A stretch of 64,000 nucleotides of DNA, taken from NCBI GenBank assembly GCA_900491605.1, contig UESW01004013.1, positions 1,168,092-1,232,091 on the forward strand. Reading direction: 5' to 3'. Under the pieces are notes generated by a model, which saw only the letters and a list, made by a program, of their open reading frames with translations, did no database searches and was not told where the DNA came from. Positions 61,851-64,000 of the stretch are shown here, in pieces; within the stretch, counting starts at the first letter, position 1; each line of letters starts with the position of its first letter. The position numbers were made by a program, and so were the translations under genes. The DNA is from Calamus simplicifolius. Lineage: Eukaryota > Streptophyta > Magnoliopsida > Arecales > Arecaceae.

Positions 61851-64000
61851 AATTTGAGATGGCAATCAGGTCAGGTCAGGTCAGACCATATAAGGGTCAG
61901 GTTGGATACAAAATAGATCAAAAATTTGTCAACCGACTTGTCTAGTCAAAATTCCAAAGCCAAACCTAACTATTTCATAAAACAAGTAACCTAACCCAAC
62001 GTACAACAGGTTGAATCAAGTTAAATGACTTAAAAATAGATCAAGCATTACCACCTTTAGCAAATATTGTCACTTGGTAGAAGTTAGTAGGACTTCCCAA
62101 CAATCCTCCAATTTTTCCTCACCAAAAGTGCTAGGATATGTTTTTTTTCCATATGTTGAATTTAGTGGAGATAAATAATATGCTCGTGCTATTAAGTTAG
62201 TTTTTCTCAAAATTTTTGCAAAACTTCAAAAAATAAAATAAATAAATAATCAAGTCAGCCCCCCTCATGCATACTGTAAATGTTAAACCACATTATAAAA
62301 GGACCTTCCGATCATTCCAAATGAGTCCTAATGGCTATACGCTACATCTCTCAAACTTTATACCAAAGAGAGGTTAGAGAAAAAGCAATTTTCTCCTTGT
62401 TACAACCTTCAAAATATACCTTTGACTCTACAATCTTGATAACTTTAAAACATTCTTCAAATGGAAGGTAAAGAGTTATGCATTTTTACATTTCATATCT
62501 AACATTGTCTTCTGCCATATATCAGCATATTAATATCATCTACTCAAAAATCCATTACCATGAATCTTGCACATTCTCTATATCTATCTCATGTCATGAA
62601 AGAGTCGGAAGAAAAATTTGATGGCATCATCTAATGCAGAATATCCCATAGCACATACAGTATGCAAATTGATGTAGTCAGAGACATTGCTAGTTTAGAT
62701 AAGACACCTATTACGGAAGCCATTGGAGCTTTGCTTTGATAATCAGATAGCTTCTCATCTATCTACTATGTATAGCACAAAAGTGCAGCTGGACTCTCTT
62801 CAAGAAGCCAGGTTCAAAGAGGCCTTCCTATATTGAAGCCTTTCTTATTGTGTTTTAAATAATGACCATCACTGATCAAATCATCAAGACTGTTATTACT
62901 AGGGCTGAAAATGAATTGGATATTGTTATATCCATATTTTTCAGCAGATGTATATTAAATGGACACCAAAATTAATATCAATGTTTATTCTAAAAGTATA
63001 TGGATAGTCAGATGTTAATCGTATCCATATTCTTTTATCCAAATATGGATATAAGTCAGATATTATTCTGATATAAATATGATTTGAACAAAATTCAACA
63101 ATGAAACAAACGTAAATGATATAAAAAAGGATGAATATGGAACTCCCTATCTAGATCAGAATCACATGCGATACATGGGTAATAGGTAAAGGTCTAAGGT
63201 ATAGATATTAAAGCTACACAGTGACTGACCCCATCAAGGAGCCAGATCGCTTGTTCCACTAGGTTAGTATAAAAATTTAAAATTATTTAAATAAAACATG
63301 TAAAAAATATTAATTAATTTCCTACATAAAATATCACTATTACTTTTTAATCACAACATAAGTATTAATAAATTTCCTACATAAAATATCACAATTACTT
63401 TTAATCACAGCATAAAATTAAAAAATGATGAATTATCCTTTTTGGAAGCTTGTAAGCAAAACTATGTCTAAATTTGAAATAGACAGAAATCTTTGATATT
63501 TTCAAATATTTTAAAACAAAAAAAAATTCAAAATACCATTAAGAATAAAATGAAATATATTTTTTAATGAAAAGCATTAATTTTTAAAATATAAAATATC
63601 ACAACATACATCAAATTGTTATACATCAAATGACTCTATTTAATAGCATGAATAAATTTTGAATAAATATAATAAACTATTATTGTAAAATAGTACCAAG
63701 TTCTATCCTAGTGGTTGAGTAGTGGACATCCAAGTCATGAGTCAATCCTAGATTTAAGAGGCCTCTCCTAACCCCCCATGATATCTGGATTCAAATCCAA
63801 ATCAGGCAAAATTTATAAATACATATTCCCAGACGAATATGATTGGATATTATCAGACACATTCTCAACCCTGGTTACTCTCAAGGTCAAACACTTAGCA
63901 AGGGCATTTAAATCAATTGGCCCCTAGGTATGTACTGCCCTAACATTAATATGACAGAGAGTCATACACATTAAGAGAATAAACAACAACAACAACCCCC

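Larger units (their letters stand above)
60197..64000. other. AT-rich intron or intergenic DNA with LINE debris
   Basis: No convincing exon is seen. It holds the (AT)n(GC)n tract (60508-60541), LINE-like sequence (61497-61850), and a duplicated segment, 63310-63362 and 63366-63420, sharing 'aatttcctacataaaatatcac' in near copies. Around 63690-63800 'gtggttgagtagtgg' and 'ggattcaaatcc' resemble the A and B boxes of a tRNA-derived SINE but are too far apart for certainty. The window ends in an (aac)n run like the tail of another LINE. Confidence 0.45.

Noticed and set aside
63690..63800. tRNA gene or SINE head
   Set aside because: A-box and B-box-like words are about 75 bp apart and no cloverleaf can be drawn; left as a low-confidence remark only.

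Overview
This is nuclear DNA of a flowering plant. It has spliceosomal introns, a chloroplast-targeted chaperonin gene, and plant-type Ty3/gypsy retrotransposons, solo LTRs and an hAT element. The style of the two host transcription-factor and chaperonin genes and of the Tat-lineage elements suggests a monocot, perhaps a palm; that is inference, not proof.

Layout. (1) Positions 1-20,128 are transposon-built. A Tat-lineage Ty3/gypsy element (El1) lies on the minus strand, with a recognisable left LTR piece, a polypurine tract, an antisense extra ORF, a 64-bp tandem array, integrase, RNase H, RT, protease, gag, a primer-binding site and a right LTR. Three younger insertions sit in it, each with an exact target-site duplication (TSD): two solo LTRs (6344-7823, TSD GTCCG; 13377-15463, TSD CATTT) and a 1.1-kb hAT-type element (16191-17303, 8-bp TSD). 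(2) Positions 22,539-28,316 carry a plus-strand host gene. Its splice phases join a GATA zinc finger to a complete FAR1/MULE-transposase-derived transcription factor. (3) Positions 30,827-56,555 carry the chloroplast co-chaperonin gene CPN20, five exons encoding about 258 residues. Its third intron is about 21.7 kb because it took in a second Tat element (El2, 35226-44947, TSD ACTAG), a Tekay/del-type chromovirus (El3, 44980-54198) and a TRIM (54208-54773). (4) Positions 57,855-60,196 hold the 3' part of a minus-strand beta-propeller (WD40-like) gene, convergent with CPN20; its 5' exons are not resolved. (5) From 60,197 to the end is AT-rich intron or intergenic DNA with LINE-like debris.

Two themes recur. 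First, both Tat elements carry an extra gene on the strand opposite to gag-pol, with its own TATA box and an intron at an equivalent place, and both have tandem repeats between that gene and the integrase. Second, three single-base deficits (two clearly in homopolymers) interrupt host exons that otherwise read perfectly, which looks more like consensus error than gene decay.

The host genes are unrelated neighbours: a nuclear transcription factor, a plastid chaperonin cofactor and a propeller protein of unknown role. No operon-like relation, CRISPR, rRNA or tRNA gene was seen.
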